Below, piece by piece: positions 25,886 through 33,122 of a stretch of 39,515 nucleotides of DNA. The stretch covers positions 1 through 39,515 of the forward strand of contig JAMPAV010000016.1 of assembly GCA_023667055.1 (NCBI GenBank). Reading direction: 5' to 3'. Every line of letters begins with the position of its first letter. The first letter of the stretch is position 1. Both the position numbers and the translations under genes were made by a program. This DNA is from Muribaculum sp. GTDB lineage: Bacteria; Bacteroidota; Bacteroidia; Bacteroidales; Muribaculaceae. The notes under the pieces are model-generated. The model saw nothing but the letters and a program-made list of their open reading frames with translations, was not told the DNA's origin and did no database searches.

Positions 25886-26800
25886 ATGCAGTTTATAATT
25901 TCGAAAATATCATTGCTGATAGGATGGATACTGGATTTGATATTTGGGGATCCAGAGAAGTTGCCGCATCCCGTGGTCGGTTTTGGCAAAATCATCTCAT
26001 ATTTTGAGAAGACCCTGAACAATGGTGACAACAGAAAACTTAAAGGTGGAATTACTGCCGGTTTTCTTATATTGGCCACTTTCGTGCTTGTATATGCCAT
26101 CTTGTTCTTTCTCTCTCCATTTCCATGGATAAAGATGCTTGTGACTGCAGTAGGTGTTTTCTATTGTCTTGCCGGTACAACACTCATACGTGAGGTCAAG
26201 GCCGTCTTTGCGGCTTGCGACCGTTCGCTTGAGGAAGGGCGGATGCAGGTGGCCCGCATTGTGGGCCGTGATACTGCCAACCTGACCGACAAGGAGGTGA
26301 AGACAGCGGCACTTGAAACTCTTGCCGAGAATCTCAGTGATGGAGTCATAGCACCCTTGTTTTGGTACGCCTTGCTTGGACTGCCGGGGATGATGGCCTA
26401 TAAGATGGTGAATACCCTCGACTCCATGATAGGCTACAAGAATGAACGTTACGGTCAATTTGGATATGTGGCAGCGCACATCGATGACATAGCCAATCTC
26501 ATTCCGGCGAGGTTGACAGCTCTTCTCATGATTATCGCAGCCGGCAAGCCCGGTTTGTGGCGTTTTGTGATGAAGTTTGGTCCTCAACACGCCAGTCCCA
26601 ACAGCGGATGGCCGGAAGCAGCGCTCGCCGGCATCCTAAACTGCCGCTTCGGCGGCACGCACGACTACTTCGGCAACACCGTCTATAAACCCTACATCGG
26701 CACCAACGACCGCAACCTCACATACGCCGACATGCTCACCGCTGTCCGCGTCAACCGCATCGCCGAATCCATCGCCCTCCTCCTCTGCATCCTCCTGTAG
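25886..26800 (+). CDS. cbiB: Adenosylcobinamide-phosphate synthase
   Basis: A 304-aa membrane protein of the CbiB/CobD family. It begins with LDLIFGDPEKLPHPVVGFG, contains RIVGRDTANLTDKEV and ETLAENLSDGVIAPLFWY, then NTLDSMIGYKNERYGQFG, and ends with FGPQHASPNSGWPEAALAG, all hallmark segments. About four to five membrane helices. It joins aminopropanol phosphate to cobyric acid. Last plus-strand cobalamin gene. A REP-like repeat follows 20 bp after its stop. Confidence 0.96.
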   Translation: MQFIISKISLLIGWILDLIFGDPEKLPHPVVGFGKIISYFEKTLNNGDNRKLKGGITAGFLILATFVLVYAILFFLSPFPWIKMLVTAVGVFYCLAGTTLIREVKAVFAACDRSLEEGRMQVARIVGRDTANLTDKEVKTAALETLAENLSDGVIAPLFWYALLGLPGMMAYKMVNTLDSMIGYKNERYGQFGYVAAHIDDIANLIPARLTALLMIIAAGKPGLWRFVMKFGPQHASPNSGWPEAALAGILNCRFGGTHDYFGNTVYKPYIGTNDRNLTYADMLTAVRVNRIAESIALLLCILL

Positions 26801-26820
26801 CGCCATAGAATTGTCATCAA

Positions 26821-26887
26821 AGCCCGGAGGGCTGATTTATGAGAAAACCCCGGACTTGAAGTCCGGGGTAATACATATCTAAGCTCA
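26821..26887. repeat. REP-like hairpin repeat, copy A
   Basis: AGCCCggaGGGCT (26821-26833) is a small stem, then TGATTTATGAGAAAACC, then a 23-bp palindrome at 26847-26869 (11-bp stem around one base). Copy B lies exactly 840 bp downstream with 45 of 48 identical positions (26822-26869 against 27662-27709). It sits between cbiB and the end of the MNT gene and may terminate both. Confidence 0.9.
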
Positions 26888-27181
26888 GATTAATATTCCT
26901 GTTTTAAGTATGTCGGAATAAAGAGGATTGTTCTTATCTTCAATCAGAAGAACGGGCTCAATAAGATTGCTTATCTCGCGTTTAAGCTTCCATAAAAGAG
27001 GGGTGTCAGAAAAGTAATCATCATCTAACTTGTCCACAATGACAGCAATGTCTATGTCACTATTAGCATGATACGTACCTTTGCTAAACGATCCAAAAAG
27101 ATAAAGAGCCTTTAATGGTAATCGTTCAGCAACCTCGGCTTTGTAGCGTTGTGCTAATTTTATAGCTTGCTCTTTATCCAT
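26885..27181 (-). CDS. MNT-type nucleotidyltransferase (antitoxin-like)
   Basis: A 98-aa minimal nucleotidyltransferase. YLFGSFSKGTYHANSDIDIAVI (GS at 30-31, Asp 42 and Asp 44) holds the GSxxxG and DxD metal-binding motifs of pol-beta-type enzymes. In HEPN-MNT pairs this partner usually neutralises the HEPN protein, in MntA by AMPylating a Tyr. It starts inside the end of the HEPN gene (22-nt overlap), so the two are cotranslated. REP-like copy A follows its stop. Confidence 0.92.
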   Translation of the reverse strand: MDKEQAIKLAQRYKAEVAERLPLKALYLFGSFSKGTYHANSDIDIAVIVDKLDDDYFSDTPLLWKLKREISNLIEPVLLIEDKNNPLYSDILKTGILI

Positions 27182-27552
27182 ATTCTTAATTCGTCAGTTT
27201 TTTTAAGAAGTTCTTCGCAACGATCAAAATTAAGGCTTTTCATCAATCGTTCTTTATATGATGGATAACGTGCTTCAATATTCAGAGGTTCAAGAGCATC
27301 AATGAAATCAAGTTGTTCGTCCGTCATATTTTTATCGATTTCAGTCTTTTCAGCCAATCGAGAAAGACTATGAATTTTTAAAGGAGGTTCTGCTATGACA
27401 CTGCTCCAATATGCCTTCAGTATCTTCTCAATCACTTGATGACACATAAAGCCAACATATAGGTATCGTTTGGTTTCAAGCATGGCTTTGGCTGTATCGA
27501 AATCATAGTCCGACATCTCAACCCAATACGTTACCTTTTCGTTTAGTTGCAT
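27160..27552 (-). CDS. HEPN-domain protein (toxin-like partner)
   Basis: The start at 27552 (MQLNEKVTYWVEMSDYDF) gives 130 aa, preferred over an upstream open-frame start. It has the HEPN helical pattern: YDFDTAKAMLETKRYLYVGFMCHQVIEKILKAYW, then HSLSRLAEK and EARYPSYKERL. The RX4-6H RNase motif is not visible; ARYPSY is the conserved block instead, so RNase activity is uncertain. A TAACTTTG -7 element lies at 27580-27573 with no obvious -33. The pair is framed by direct repeats. Confidence 0.88.
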   Translation of the reverse strand: MQLNEKVTYWVEMSDYDFDTAKAMLETKRYLYVGFMCHQVIEKILKAYWSSVIAEPPLKIHSLSRLAEKTEIDKNMTDEQLDFIDALEPLNIEARYPSYKERLMKSLNFDRCEELLKKTDELRIWIKSKL

Positions 27553-27660
27553 GTTTGTTTTGAATTCAAATGCAAAGTTAATCGTTAATCTCAATATATA
27601 AACGCTGTCTCCCTAAAAAATAGTATAATTAGACATAAGAAAATTTTTGTTCAAAAGCTT

Positions 27661-27745
27661 TGCCCGGAGGGTTGATATATGAGAAAACCCCGGACTTCAA
27701 GTCCGGGGTCTTGTCATATTTAAGCTCGGGCGTCCCGGAGGGACG
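27661..27745. repeat. REP-like hairpin repeat, copy B plus extra stem
   Basis: Matches copy A at 45 of 48 positions over 27662-27709, including the 23-bp palindrome at 27687-27709. A third small stem with the same CCCGGAGGG core follows: CGTCCCggaGGGACG at 27731-27745. The repeat stands upstream of the HEPN gene, so copies A and B bracket the pair. Confidence 0.9.
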
Positions 27746-27769
27746 TTTTGTCTTGGATTGGCGTGGTCA

Positions 27770-27991
27770 TTATTCTCCCCAATCTTTGGGATGTGTTATG
27801 GTTCCTTGGTTTATTTTTTCTTTATAAAGTGGCTCGTAGGTAAAACATGGCCAGAAGTTGTAGTTGCGTGCTACGCTACCTTCGTTCCATTGTGTGGTTA
27901 CATATATGCCAAGAGCTTGCTTTTTAATATTGACTGTTTCTGTACCGTTTAATTTATAGAACATGCCTAAAGTGATTTTCTTGGATAACAC
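27770..27991 (-). pseudogene. Possible remnant of a longer gene
   Basis: A 73-codon frame opening at GTG 27991 (a further ATG lies at 27964). The segment GIYVTTQWNEGSVARNYNFWPC reads like genuine protein, aromatic-rich and without low complexity, but no promoter or signal peptide precedes it. It ends 25 bp before the third REP-like stem. It may be the C-terminal fragment of a gene lost when the HEPN/MNT cassette arrived. The 300 bp around it hold no other credible gene. Confidence 0.35.
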
Positions 27992-28144
27992 GATATTCTA
28001 TGTGCACACCACTATGATAATAAAACGTTAGTTGTTTTTAATTATTTTAAACCATTTGCAATGTTTGCTGTTAATAATTTATGAATACACAAGTGATCAT
28101 ATAAATATTGATAAATTTTGTTAATAATTCTAATAAAAAAGATT

Positions 28145-28231
28145 ATGAAGAAACTCAATTACACATCGTATTTCATCGGTACAATCATGATATTTGTTTC
28201 ATCATGTAGTAATCTTATCGTAGCGTTATAA
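28145..28231 (+). pseudogene. 28-aa lipoprotein-signal ORF, truncated
   Basis: ATG at 28145 opens MKKLNYTSYFIGTIMIFVSSCSNLIVAL and then stops. Residues 17-21 form a lipobox (FVSSC), so this is a complete lipoprotein signal with almost no mature part. It is probably the 5' stub of a lipoprotein gene, or a leader peptide. A perfect inverted repeat, AATCTTA-C-TAAGATT, follows at 28254-28268. Confidence 0.45.
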
Positions 28232-28287
28232 CTATTTTTGAACGAAAGCCATAAATCTTACTAAGATTATAACTTAAATAAATTATT

Positions 28288-28857
28288 ATGTGCAAAAAAA
28301 TTATCATTTCTATAGTTTGCTCTATATTGGGAATCGGGACAATTAATTCCCAAGAATTATCTGAAATTTTTGGCAACAATGAAACGTTGACAAATATCTT
28401 CGTAAATCCTATTGGCATATATAATGCAGTTGATAATACAGACTTTGATTCTCTGAAAGTAAGTATAGATGAACTGGGACTTGATTATAAGACTATTGAT
28501 TTGGGTCCCTACGGAAAATTATTCGCATTTGCACCGGAAGCTTATACAATTGCAGGAGTGCCTATCGCAAGATTTATGATACTTATACAGAAGGATGTGA
28601 ATGCCCTGATCTATCAATCAGCATCTTCTGAAAACTACAAAGACATGTCTGATTTGCTTGATAATGCGTTAACAAGTATTTCAAGAGGATCCGAATATGG
28701 CTCATCAATGAATTCAGTAAATATACATACATTGTCGGATAAATATGGAGTTGCTGTAGGATCATTGGATAATAAACAAATTTCAATGGCTATTCTTATG
28801 GATATCAGGAATCTCAAAAATTTTCTATCCTTATCTAATACATTGCCATTCAATTGA
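28288..28857 (+). CDS. Exported hypothetical protein
   Basis: A 189-aa protein with a signal peptide (MCKKIIISIVCSILGIGTINSQ). The mature part begins ELSEIFGNNETLTNIFVNP and contains ITEL-like amphipathic stretches but no known motif. The family was not recognised. It is in an AT-rich stretch between the HEPN/MNT cassette and the minus-strand cobalamin genes, converging on cobC. A 7-bp inverted repeat lies 20 bp upstream. Alanine-poor and Ser/Asn/Ile-rich, unlike its cobalamin neighbours. Confidence 0.7.
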   Translation: MCKKIIISIVCSILGIGTINSQELSEIFGNNETLTNIFVNPIGIYNAVDNTDFDSLKVSIDELGLDYKTIDLGPYGKLFAFAPEAYTIAGVPIARFMILIQKDVNALIYQSASSENYKDMSDLLDNALTSISRGSEYGSSMNSVNIHTLSDKYGVAVGSLDNKQISMAILMDIRNLKNFLSLSNTLPFN

Positions 28858-28881
28858 GGATCTATGAACTTGTAATATCAC

Positions 28882-28917
28882 ACAGGCCATTTTCGAAATA
28901 ATATCGAAGTGGCCTGT
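28882..28917. terminator. Hairpin between convergent genes
   Basis: ACAGGCCA (28882-28889) and TGGCCTGT (28910-28917) form a perfect 8-bp stem, and TTCGA/TCGAA inside extends it. It lies between the hypothetical gene (plus) and cobC (minus), so it can serve both. Confidence 0.65.
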
Positions 28918-28981
28918 CACTATTATTGCTAAATTTTCGGAGTGTTCGCCATAGAATGCCCATGACAACTGTAGGATGGGT

Positions 28982-29509
28982 CTAAAGATTAAAATAAAAA
29001 GTTGAACCATATCCGGGATTCGTTGCGTATGCTTCTTCATACGACATACCTCTCAGCAAGACGAGGGCATGAATTAGAATGCCGCCATGCGTGAAGACTG
29101 CTATTGTCTTGTCTTCATCATATTGCAGTGAGCGAAGGAAGTCTTTGAATCGGTCGCGCTGCATCATTGCCGATTCTCCTCCCGTTGCCGCCACATTCAG
29201 AAAATCATCATACCACAGTTGCAGTCGAGGATCACTTATCTCATCATATCGCTTCATTTCCCATTCTCCGAAATTCATTTCCATCAACCTTTTATCCGGA
29301 ATTGCGTCATGGAAACCGCAAAATTCCGCCAGCTTACGACATCGGGTTAACGGACTGGTATAGGCTGCATCTATCTTATATCCGGAGAGTTTCTTTTTCA
29401 CCTCATCAGCTTCGTATGGAAAACTTTCGGACAAAGGCACATCAGTATGCCCATAGCAGATGCCTTTCTCTATGGCAACCGATGTATGTCGGACTAAAAT
29501 TAATTTCAT
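28982..29509 (-). CDS. cobC: Alpha-ribazole phosphatase, histidine phosphatase family
   Basis: A 175-aa phosphoglycerate-mutase-like phosphatase. LVRHTSVAI has the RH(T) motif with phospho-acceptor His 8. GICYGHTDVPLSE, TSPLTRCRKLAEF and MEMNFGEWE are the CobC/PhpB conserved blocks, and FTHGGIL has the second His. It dephosphorylates alpha-ribazole-5'-phosphate or adenosylcobalamin-5'-phosphate. Its ATG overlaps the stop of cobS by 4 nt, so it is cotranslated. Confidence 0.92.
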   Translation of the reverse strand: MKLILVRHTSVAIEKGICYGHTDVPLSESFPYEADEVKKKLSGYKIDAAYTSPLTRCRKLAEFCGFHDAIPDKRLMEMNFGEWEMKRYDEISDPRLQLWYDDFLNVAATGGESAMMQRDRFKDFLRSLQYDEDKTIAVFTHGGILIHALVLLRGMSYEEAYATNPGYGSTFYFNL

Positions 29510-30261
29510 AAAGAGGGGGAAATTACAGCAAGACCTATTAAAAATGATAACTCAGCGAGCAGAAAAGTTGCGCCACAGCAATCACCGGTATAGCCACCGA
29601 TTTTACGGCGCATAAGGTTGATCATCCATGTAAACACAAAATAAGGGAGTATTACTGCAGGAAGCATTTTAATTCCGACTATCGAAATGGCAATTCCAAT
29701 AGGTATTACTCCGGTAGCAAGGCAAATCAGGAGTTTTCCTAAAGTCATCCTCGAATATGTGATTTTATTCTTGGCACCTTCGGGTCGGGCGTATGGAAGA
29801 CGGTTGGTGGTTTGTGCGGCACAAGCCTTACTGTATGAATCAGCAGCGAAAAATCCCAAAGTCGCTACTTTTACAGGCAAAGATGTCAGAATTGCAAAAG
29901 TAAGCAAGAAATACATTATCAGGCCGATCACTCCGTATGTGCCTATATGAGAATCCTTCATGATGGCAAGAATCCTGTCCTTGTCACCACCGCATCCGAA
30001 TCCGTCGCAAAAATCCGCAAGGCCATCCTCATGCAATGCACCGGAAAGCAAAAGTCTTACAATTAACGCCAAAATCACAGCTATTGGCCAAGCCACTATG
30101 TATGACAACGCCCACATCACGAAAGCCGTAAGACCTCCGGTGAGCCAACCTACCATAGGCCACCACACCACCACATCCCTATAAGCCTCCTGTGGCGGAT
30201 TCACCACCTTCCAGAGCGGCAATCGTGTGAAAAATATAAATGCTGCACTGATACGTTTCAT
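29506..30261 (-). CDS. cobS: Adenosylcobinamide-GDP ribazoletransferase (cobalamin synthase)
   Basis: A 251-aa integral membrane enzyme joining alpha-ribazole (phosphate) to adenosyl-GDP-cobinamide. It starts with AFIFFTRLPLWK, contains the signature LSGALHEDGLADFCDGFGCG with its metal-binding acidic residues, then RILAIMKDSHIGTYGV, and ends with RRKIGGYTGDCCGA. About six membrane helices. It heads the cobS-cobC pair and lies 245 bp from cobT; that gap contains two copies of an intergenic repeat. Confidence 0.96.
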   Translation of the reverse strand: MKRISAAFIFFTRLPLWKVVNPPQEAYRDVVVWWPMVGWLTGGLTAFVMWALSYIVAWPIAVILALIVRLLLSGALHEDGLADFCDGFGCGGDKDRILAIMKDSHIGTYGVIGLIMYFLLTFAILTSLPVKVATLGFFAADSYSKACAAQTTNRLPYARPEGAKNKITYSRMTLGKLLICLATGVIPIGIAISIVGIKMLPAVILPYFVFTWMINLMRRKIGGYTGDCCGATFLLAELSFLIGLAVISPSL

Positions 30262-30280
30262 ATCATTAAAATAAACTTAC

Positions 30281-30343
30281 TTAAGTTTCGCAAGCTCAAC
30301 TTAAAGTTTATAGGTTTATATGTTTATGGGTTTATTTTATCGG
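30281..30343 (+). repeat. Hairpin/GGTTTAT intergenic element, copy 1
   Basis: TTAAGTT (30281-30287) and AACTTAA (30298-30304) bracket TTCGCAAG, a degraded form of the TCAACTTTCGC/GCGAAAGTTGA hairpin. It is followed by GTTTATAGGTTTATATG and then a 22-bp stretch (30322-30343, ending TTTTATCGG) identical to 39410-39431. This defines the element as hairpin, GGTTTAT(A/G) units and a TTTTATCGG end. Confidence 0.8.
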
Positions 30344-30412
30344 TATTTTGATGGAAGTTATAGATAATTATTTGACCAATTTCGTTCTTTGATTATGAAC
30401 TGGCAAGTCACA

Positions 30413-30472
30413 GACAAAATAAACCTATAAACCATAAACCTATAAACCTCAACTTTCGCTTGCGAAAGTTGA
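30413..30472 (-). repeat. Hairpin/GGTTTAT intergenic element, copy 2, inverted
   Basis: Read on the minus strand this is TCAACTTTCGC-AA-GCGAAAGTTGA (30472-30449), then GGTTTATA/GGTTTAT units and TTTATTTT. The 11-bp hairpin stem is perfect. It faces copy 1 across 70 bp of otherwise featureless sequence, so the cobS-cobT gap holds the pair as an inverted repeat. Loose ATAACCC/ATAAACCC units continue to 30500. Confidence 0.85.
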
Positions 30473-30506
30473 ATAAACTTATTAACCCATAACCCTATAA
30501 ACCCCT

Positions 30507-31544
30507 TCAAAAGTAGCGCGTCACGTTGGCATCGCCAAACTGATCCATACGATTGATCATTCTAACTGCAGACTCTATGATAGGATATGCACAAACAGCA
30601 CCACTCCCCTCCCCTAACCGGAGACCGAGCTGCAACAGCGGTTTTGCTCCCAAAGCCTGAAGCATCAGTTTGTGACCGCTTTCGTCGCCCTGATGACCGA
30701 AAATAGCATAATCAAACACCGCCGGATATAACTTCGAGGCCGCCAGCATACAGGATGTCATTATAAAGCCATCCACAATTATTATCATACCTAATTCTGC
30801 TGCCTTAAGCATTCCGCCTACAGCCATCACCATTTCAAAGCCTCCAAACCAAGCCATTTTGCTTCTCACATCATCGCCACCGCCATAGTTTTCAAGAGCC
30901 TTGTGAAGTATATTTTTCTTATGATTGATACCCGGTGTGTCAAGACCTGCACCGGCTCCTATGCAACGGTCAAGTTCTATTCCGGTGAAAAGATGCATCC
31001 AGAGAGAGGAAGAGGAGGTATTGCCGCTGCCCATTTCCCCGAAACTGATGATGTTGCACCCGGTAGAATCATGAATTCTCTCCACTACTTTAGCTCCCCT
31101 TTCGAGGCAAAGGTCAAGTTCGGCAAGCGTCATGGCCGATCCATGCAGGAAATTGTTTGTTCCGCGTCTGACTTTCACGTCAATAATGCCGTGACCTTTT
31201 GGAATATCATAGTCAACACCGGAGTCAACGAGCACCAGTTTGAAGTCGTGCTGTTCGCAAAGGAAATTTATGCCGGCTCCACCCTTTGAGAAATGGCTTA
31301 GCTGCTGCCACGTCACTTCCTTTGGTGAGACGCTTACCCCTTCTTCTATGATACCATGGTCAGCAGCAAAAAGCACGTTGTGAGGATTCTTTAATTCCGG
31401 TGTCAGTGTCTGCTGAATGAGACATATCTGAAGTGCCAGGTCTTCCAGAGCGCCAAGGGAACCTTTCGGTTTTGTGAGATTCTCAATCTTTGCAATAATC
31501 TCACCTCTCATTTCCGTATTTACCTTATTTATCTTAAATTTCAT
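30507..31544 (-). CDS. cobT: Nicotinate-nucleotide-dimethylbenzimidazole phosphoribosyltransferase
   Basis: A 345-aa CobT. Conserved segments are [68 protein letters not shown], and the catalytic Glu in [12 protein letters not shown]. It transfers phosphoribose from NaMN to the lower-ligand base to give alpha-ribotide. A Bacteroidetes promoter sits 31 bp upstream of the start, so it is transcribed apart from cobU. The lower-ligand base is not decided by the sequence; no bluB or bza genes are in this window. Confidence 0.96.
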   Translation of the reverse strand: MKFKINKVNTEMRGEIIAKIENLTKPKGSLGALEDLALQICLIQQTLTPELKNPHNVLFAADHGIIEEGVSVSPKEVTWQQLSHFSKGGAGINFLCEQHDFKLVLVDSGVDYDIPKGHGIIDVKVRRGTNNFLHGSAMTLAELDLCLERGAKVVERIHDSTGCNIISFGEMGSGNTSSSSLWMHLFTGIELDRCIGAGAGLDTPGINHKKNILHKALENYGGGDDVRSKMAWFGGFEMVMAVGGMLKAAELGMIIIVDGFIMTSCMLAASKLYPAVFDYAIFGHQGDESGHKLMLQALGAKPLLQLGLRLGEGSGAVCAYPIIESAVRMINRMDQFGDANVTRYF

Positions 31545-31574
31545 GACGATGAATTTCTAAAGTAGAATGGACTG

Positions 31575-31605
31575 CAAAATTACTCTTATTTTGTTAAAAA
31601 TACAA
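31575..31605 (-). promoter_or_regulatory. cobT promoter
   Basis: On the minus strand TTG (31605-31603) and TAATTTTG (31582-31575) are separated by 20 bp, matching the Bacteroidetes consensus with one base short at -33. A start near 31570 gives a leader of about 25 nt, too short for a riboswitch. Confidence 0.7.
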
Positions 31606-31646
31606 TTAAAATAGTCTTTTTTTGAGGGGTCTTAGATTTTAAATTC

Positions 31647-31676
31647 AAAAAACAGTCGTCTTCAACAGGCGACTGT
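31647..31676 (-). terminator. Terminator downstream of cobU
   Basis: ACAGTCG (31652-31658) pairs with CGACTGT (31670-31676). On the minus strand the stem is followed by TTTTTT (31652-31647), a good intrinsic terminator for the HAD-cobU transcript before the cobT promoter. Confidence 0.8.
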
Positions 31677-31828
31677 TTATTTTGTTGCTTGTTTAGAAGC
31701 GCACTATAATCAGGATAACTTTTCTTGTAAGAATATTGTTATTTAAAGAAAAGGTCTTCATCAAAAATTCTTTCCACCCTAAGATCATTCTTCGAAGGAG
31801 ATAAACATTTATTCAGAGGTCTATACAT

Positions 31829-31864
31829 TGACTCTACCGATTGGAAATGGGAGAAGTAGAGTCA
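31829..31864 (-). terminator. Inverted repeat overlapping the cobU stop
   Basis: TGACTCTAC (31829-31837) and GTAGAGTCA (31856-31864) form a perfect 9-bp stem with an 18-nt loop. The cobU stop codon lies in it. No strong T-run follows, so a 3'-end stabilising or attenuating role is as likely as termination. Confidence 0.55.
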
Positions 31865-32368
31865 CTTAATTTTTACCGGAATGCCGCTGATGATTAGATA
31901 AACTTCGTCGGCAAGCGAGGCGACAAACTGATTGACACAGCCCTGGAGGTCGGTGAATTTTCGTTGGAGAGCATTTTCGGATATGCCTCCCAAACCAATT
32001 TCATTGGTCACCAATACAAAGTTAGCATTTTTTTTCAATAAATCACTTAGCTGGGTCTTTATTTGAATCAAAGCCTCTTCGGAATTCTCTTCACATTCAA
32101 AAAACCAATTGGTTGACAGCAACGTTAGACAATCCAACAAAACAGTTGATTCATCCGGAATCTCGATGTCTCCGACTTTCAGACATTCCTCTATATTTGT
32201 CCATTCCTCGCCACGGCGTTGCTGGTGAATTTTCACCCTCTTGCGCATCTCCTCGTCCCAGACTCTTGCCGTGGCTATATAAACAGGTTTTGCACATCGC
32301 TCAAGGGTCAATTTTTCCGCGAAGGCACTTTTTCCTGATCTTTGTCCGCCAGTCACCAATGTTATCAT
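31862..32368 (-). CDS. cobU: Adenosylcobinamide kinase / guanylyltransferase
   Basis: A 168-aa bifunctional enzyme that phosphorylates adenosylcobinamide and adds GMP. It begins MITLVTGGQRSGKSAFAE (P-loop 7-14), followed by PVYIATARVWDEEM with the usual nucleotide-contact segment, HQQRRGEEWTNIEE (guanylylated His region), VLLDCLTLLSTNW and LVTNEIGLGGI. Its ATG shares the last A of the HAD stop (TAATG), so the two are coupled. Confidence 0.95.
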   Translation of the reverse strand: MITLVTGGQRSGKSAFAEKLTLERCAKPVYIATARVWDEEMRKRVKIHQQRRGEEWTNIEECLKVGDIEIPDESTVLLDCLTLLSTNWFFECEENSEEALIQIKTQLSDLLKKNANFVLVTNEIGLGGISENALQRKFTDLQGCVNQFVASLADEVYLIISGIPVKIK

Positions 32369-32991
32369 TATATTCTTCCATTTATATATTTGTCAATCAT
32401 CACAATAAGTTCCCCATCGGATGTCGCCACATAAAAGTTGCCATCAACGACATCCTTATGTAAATATCCATTATCCAAAAGTACCGCGAAATCAGCCTCA
32501 TCCATAGCTGCAAAGTCATTGACGGAATCGCCTACAAAAACCACCCTATACCCAAGACTTTTATAGTTGGCCACGAAACTTCTCTTATCCATGATATAAT
32601 CGACACCAATCACATGACCATTATCGACAACTGCTCTGGAGAAATGACAAGGCACACCTAACTCTGATGTTATTGACCGACACCAACAATCGAGATTACA
32701 GCTTACAATCTCACAAATATCGGTATTATCCTTGATGAAACTTACAATTTCAGAGCGCAACAACGATTTCGGAATACTTGACACGAAATCTTCAATTGCA
32801 ATTTCTTTCAACATTTCTATTCTTTTCCTGAGATTCTTTTCATAGTCCATCTCCGAAACAGAAGAAACTTTGGTCATGTCCGCAATTAGCTCATATTGTT
32901 TGAGCCCCAAGCGCATGGCTACATACGGGATCGTTTCCTCTCTGGTTACAGTCCCGTCAAAATCAAACAATATTTTTAATCTGTTTCTCAA
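32368..32991 (-). CDS. HAD-superfamily phosphatase (SerB/MtnX-like)
   Basis: A 207-aa HAD-IB-type phosphatase. DFDGTVTREE has the nucleophile Asp 10 and Asp 12; the cap is the helical stretch at about 20-80; VSCNLDCW holds motif II and GDSVNDFAAM motif IV with metal-binding Asp residues. Close relatives act on phosphoserine or similar small phosphates. It is the first gene of the HAD-cobU transcript. A role in the cobalamin pathway, e.g. as an extra alpha-ribazole or threonine-related phosphatase, is inferred from context only. Confidence 0.85.
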   Translation of the reverse strand: MRNRLKILFDFDGTVTREETIPYVAMRLGLKQYELIADMTKVSSVSEMDYEKNLRKRIEMLKEIAIEDFVSSIPKSLLRSEIVSFIKDNTDICEIVSCNLDCWCRSITSELGVPCHFSRAVVDNGHVIGVDYIMDKRSFVANYKSLGYRVVFVGDSVNDFAAMDEADFAVLLDNGYLHKDVVDGNFYVATSDGELIVMIDKYINGRI

Positions 32992-33028
32992 ACCTCAGTA
33001 GAATTGTCAGATCAATTCATTCAGACTA

Positions 33029-33060
33029 CAAAATTAACCAAAATAACAACAATATCCAAA
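33029..33060 (-). promoter_or_regulatory. Promoter of the HAD-cobU operon
   Basis: On the minus strand TTTG (33060-33057) and TAATTTTG (33036-33029) are 20 bp apart, an exact match to the Bacteroidetes consensus. The start would lie near 33023, about 30 nt before the HAD ATG. No riboswitch fits in this leader. Confidence 0.85.
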
Positions 33061-33077
33061 CTAATGTAAAATAAAAA

Positions 33078-33101
33078 CCCCACATGCAAGAGCACGCGGG
33101 G
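33078..33101 (-). terminator. Transketolase terminator
   Basis: On the minus strand CCCCGCGTGC and GCATGTGGGG pair over 10 positions, two of them G-U, with a 4-nt loop, followed by TTTTTAT. The wobble pairs work only for the minus-strand RNA, confirming that it serves the transketolase gene. Confidence 0.88.
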
Positions 33102-33122
33102 CTTTTATGATTCAGTATTATT

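Larger units (their letters stand above)
31545..31861. other. cobU-cobT gap: promoter and terminators, no gene
   Basis: 317 bp without a credible gene. It contains the cobT promoter (31575-31605), a terminator for cobU (31647-31676) and part of an inverted repeat at the cobU stop (31829-31864). The 31680-31828 part is AT-rich and I see no structure in it. Confidence 0.6.
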
